From Betaproteobacteria bacterium (GTDB lineage: Bacteria > Pseudomonadota > Gammaproteobacteria > Burkholderiales > Burkholderiaceae), in the NCBI GenBank assembly GCA_015654605.1, contig JAATGO010000231.1:1-15768 (forward strand): a stretch of 15,768 nt of DNA, read 5' to 3'. The notes beneath the pieces are model-generated. The model searched no databases and was not told the DNA's origin. It was given only the letters and a program-made list of their open reading frames with translations. Made by a program: the position numbers and the translations under genes. Shown here piece after piece: positions 14,823 to 15,768 of the stretch. Position 1 is the first letter of the stretch. Each line of letters begins with the position of its first letter.

Positions 14823-15650
14823 ATGGATAGCTACGTTGTTATCGGCAACCCGATTGCGCACAGTCAATCTCCGGAAATCCATACACAGTTCGCTATGCAG
14901 ACAGGGCAGAGCATGCATTATGATCGTTTGTTATCTCCCTTAACGGAGTTCGCAGCGACGCTGCATGCCTTTCACCAGCGTGGCGGCAGAGGGGCAAATG
15001 TCACAGTGCCGTTTAAGCTGGAAGCATATGAGCTGGCTACGCGATTGAGTGATCGTGCGCGCGTGGCAGGTGCTGTCAACACACTGAGCTTGGATGGTAA
15101 TGACATCATTGGTGATAATACAGATGGCATTGGGTTGGTCAACGATATTGTGCATAATGCTGGTGTTGCTTTGCGTGATCGCAAAGTATTGTTATTGGGG
15201 GCAGGAGGTGCAGCTCGTGGCGTGATGTTCCCTTTGCTGGAGCAGCAGCCACAACAGGTAGTATTGTGTAATCGAACTTTGGCGAAAGCACAGGAATTGA
15301 TGCAGCAGTTCGTCATTTATGGGAATGTCTCCGTTGCAGAGAATGCAGATAGTACCGTATTGGCGACTCCTTTTGATATCGTGATCAATGCTACGTCTGC
15401 GAGTTTGATGGCAGATATACCATCTGTACCAGCGACTGTGTTTACCGAGGGAACCTTGGCGTATGACATGATGTACGCCAAGCAGGACACCGCATTCATG
15501 CAATTTGCGCGGCAGCATGGCGCCATTGTACGCGATGGTTTGGGTATGCTGGTTGAGCAGGCTGCGGAAGCGTTTTTTCTATGGCGCGGCGTACGACCGG
15601 ATACGGCGCCAGTATTTAATACATTGTATGAACGTTTGGGAAGAGCGTAA
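14823..15650 (+). CDS. aroE: Shikimate dehydrogenase (NADP+)
   Basis: AroE reduces 3-dehydroshikimate to shikimate with NADPH, the fourth step of the shikimate pathway and the one right after AroQ. The 275-residue length is standard. The substrate domain has S14 and S16 in AHSQSPEIH, catalytic K65 in NVTVPFK, N86 in AGAVNTL and D101 in GDNTDGIG. The NADP-binding domain has GAGGAARG at 126-133 and NRT at 150-152, where the Arg favours NADP+ over NAD+. YDMMYAK and the closing GMLVEQAAEAFFLWRG are also family marks. AGGAG at 14809-14813, just inside the end of the tonB-like gene, serves as ribosome binding site and fixes the start. The gap to tonB is only 3 bp, so the two are surely co-transcribed. 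Confidence 0.97.
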   Translation: MDSYVVIGNPIAHSQSPEIHTQFAMQTGQSMHYDRLLSPLTEFAATLHAFHQRGGRGANVTVPFKLEAYELATRLSDRARVAGAVNTLSLDGNDIIGDNTDGIGLVNDIVHNAGVALRDRKVLLLGAGGAARGVMFPLLEQQPQQVVLCNRTLAKAQELMQQFVIYGNVSVAENADSTVLATPFDIVINATSASLMADIPSVPATVFTEGTLAYDMMYAKQDTAFMQFARQHGAIVRDGLGMLVEQAAEAFFLWRGVRPDTAPVFNTLYERLGRA

Positions 15651-15701
15651 GCTATACCAGTTGTCAGTTTCTGTTTTTTAATTATAACAAAGCCCCTAAA
15701 C

Positions 15702-15768
15702 ATGAAACTCTTGCGTAAGCTTATCTTATGGGTAATTTTACTCCCGCTCATATTAATACTGCTTTTGC
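15702..15768 (+). CDS. mtgA: N-terminus of a membrane protein, probably the transglycosylase MtgA (partial)
   Basis: ATG at 15702 opens a frame that runs off the window after 22 codons. The peptide MKLLRKLILWVILLPLILIL has a basic start and a continuous hydrophobic run, an N-terminal membrane anchor or signal. The aroE-mtgA order is common in Betaproteobacteria, and MtgA, the monofunctional peptidoglycan glycosyltransferase, begins with just such an anchor. The name therefore rests on neighbourhood rather than on catalytic motifs, which lie beyond the edge. The gap after aroE is 51 bp, and no clear Shine-Dalgarno is visible. Confidence 0.5.
   Translation, partial: MKLLRKLILWVILLPLILILLL

Noticed and set aside
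14244..14918. 224-codon reading frame on the - strand over tonB and aroE
   Set aside because: It is antisense to two genes with clear motifs and has a Cys/His/Leu-rich composition typical of a shadow frame.
1..15768. A mobile element, phage, CRISPR, toxin-antitoxin or secondary-metabolite system
   Set aside because: Every large gene matches a conserved core family, and no transposase, integrase, repeat-spacer array or terminal repeats are visible.

Overview
No undescribed biological system stands out in this window. It is a chromosomal segment made almost entirely of conserved housekeeping genes. I see no transposase, integrase, CRISPR array, tRNA, rRNA, phage gene or toxin-antitoxin pair. 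The gene content and order point to a Betaproteobacterium, most likely of the order Burkholderiales and perhaps near Oxalobacteraceae. The clues are a Lys/Ala-rich histone H1-like protein ending in an AWPFPTG-type tail, accB-accC beside prmA and a DUF3426 zinc-ribbon protein, and mpl-yqiA-ubiC-RNase-tonB-aroE in a row. Base composition looks moderate, with no obvious island of deviant codon use. The family placement is inference, not a measured result.

Layout. (1) Positions 1-1246, + strand: the 3' end of the H1-like gene, a tandem-hairpin terminator, then yggT and yggU coupled by an ATGA overlap. (2) Positions 1314-8844, all on the - strand and therefore read right to left: a conserved hypothetical gene, a TlpA-like thioredoxin gene, aroQ, accB, accC, prmA, a DUF3426 zinc-ribbon membrane protein, a PfkB-family kinase and an exported peroxiredoxin. 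Several junctions overlap or are short, so this is probably one or a few operons. (3) Positions 8845-9279: a divergent, mostly noncoding region of 435 bp holding a good hairpin and only weak short ORFs. (4) Positions 9280-15768, + strand: mpl, yqiA, ubiC, an RNase II-family gene, a tonB-like gene, aroE and the first 22 codons of a membrane protein that is probably mtgA. The first three are joined by ATGA/TGATG overlaps.

How the genes relate. AccB and AccC are two parts of acetyl-CoA carboxylase, the first step of fatty acid synthesis. AroQ and AroE are steps 3 and 4 of the shikimate pathway, and UbiC uses its product, chorismate, to start ubiquinone synthesis. Mpl (and MtgA, if that is the last gene) act in peptidoglycan recycling and synthesis. 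PrmA and the RNase act on ribosomal protein and RNA. The TlpA-like protein and the peroxiredoxin suggest thiol-redox and peroxide handling outside the cytoplasm.

The points most worth checking are residue-level: an Asp in place of the catalytic Glu of chorismate lyase, a Glu in place of one metal-binding Asp of the RNase, a peroxiredoxin lacking the usual nearby resolving Cys but with a candidate 40 residues later, and a TonB-like protein with a Met/Gln-rich linker instead of a Pro-rich one.
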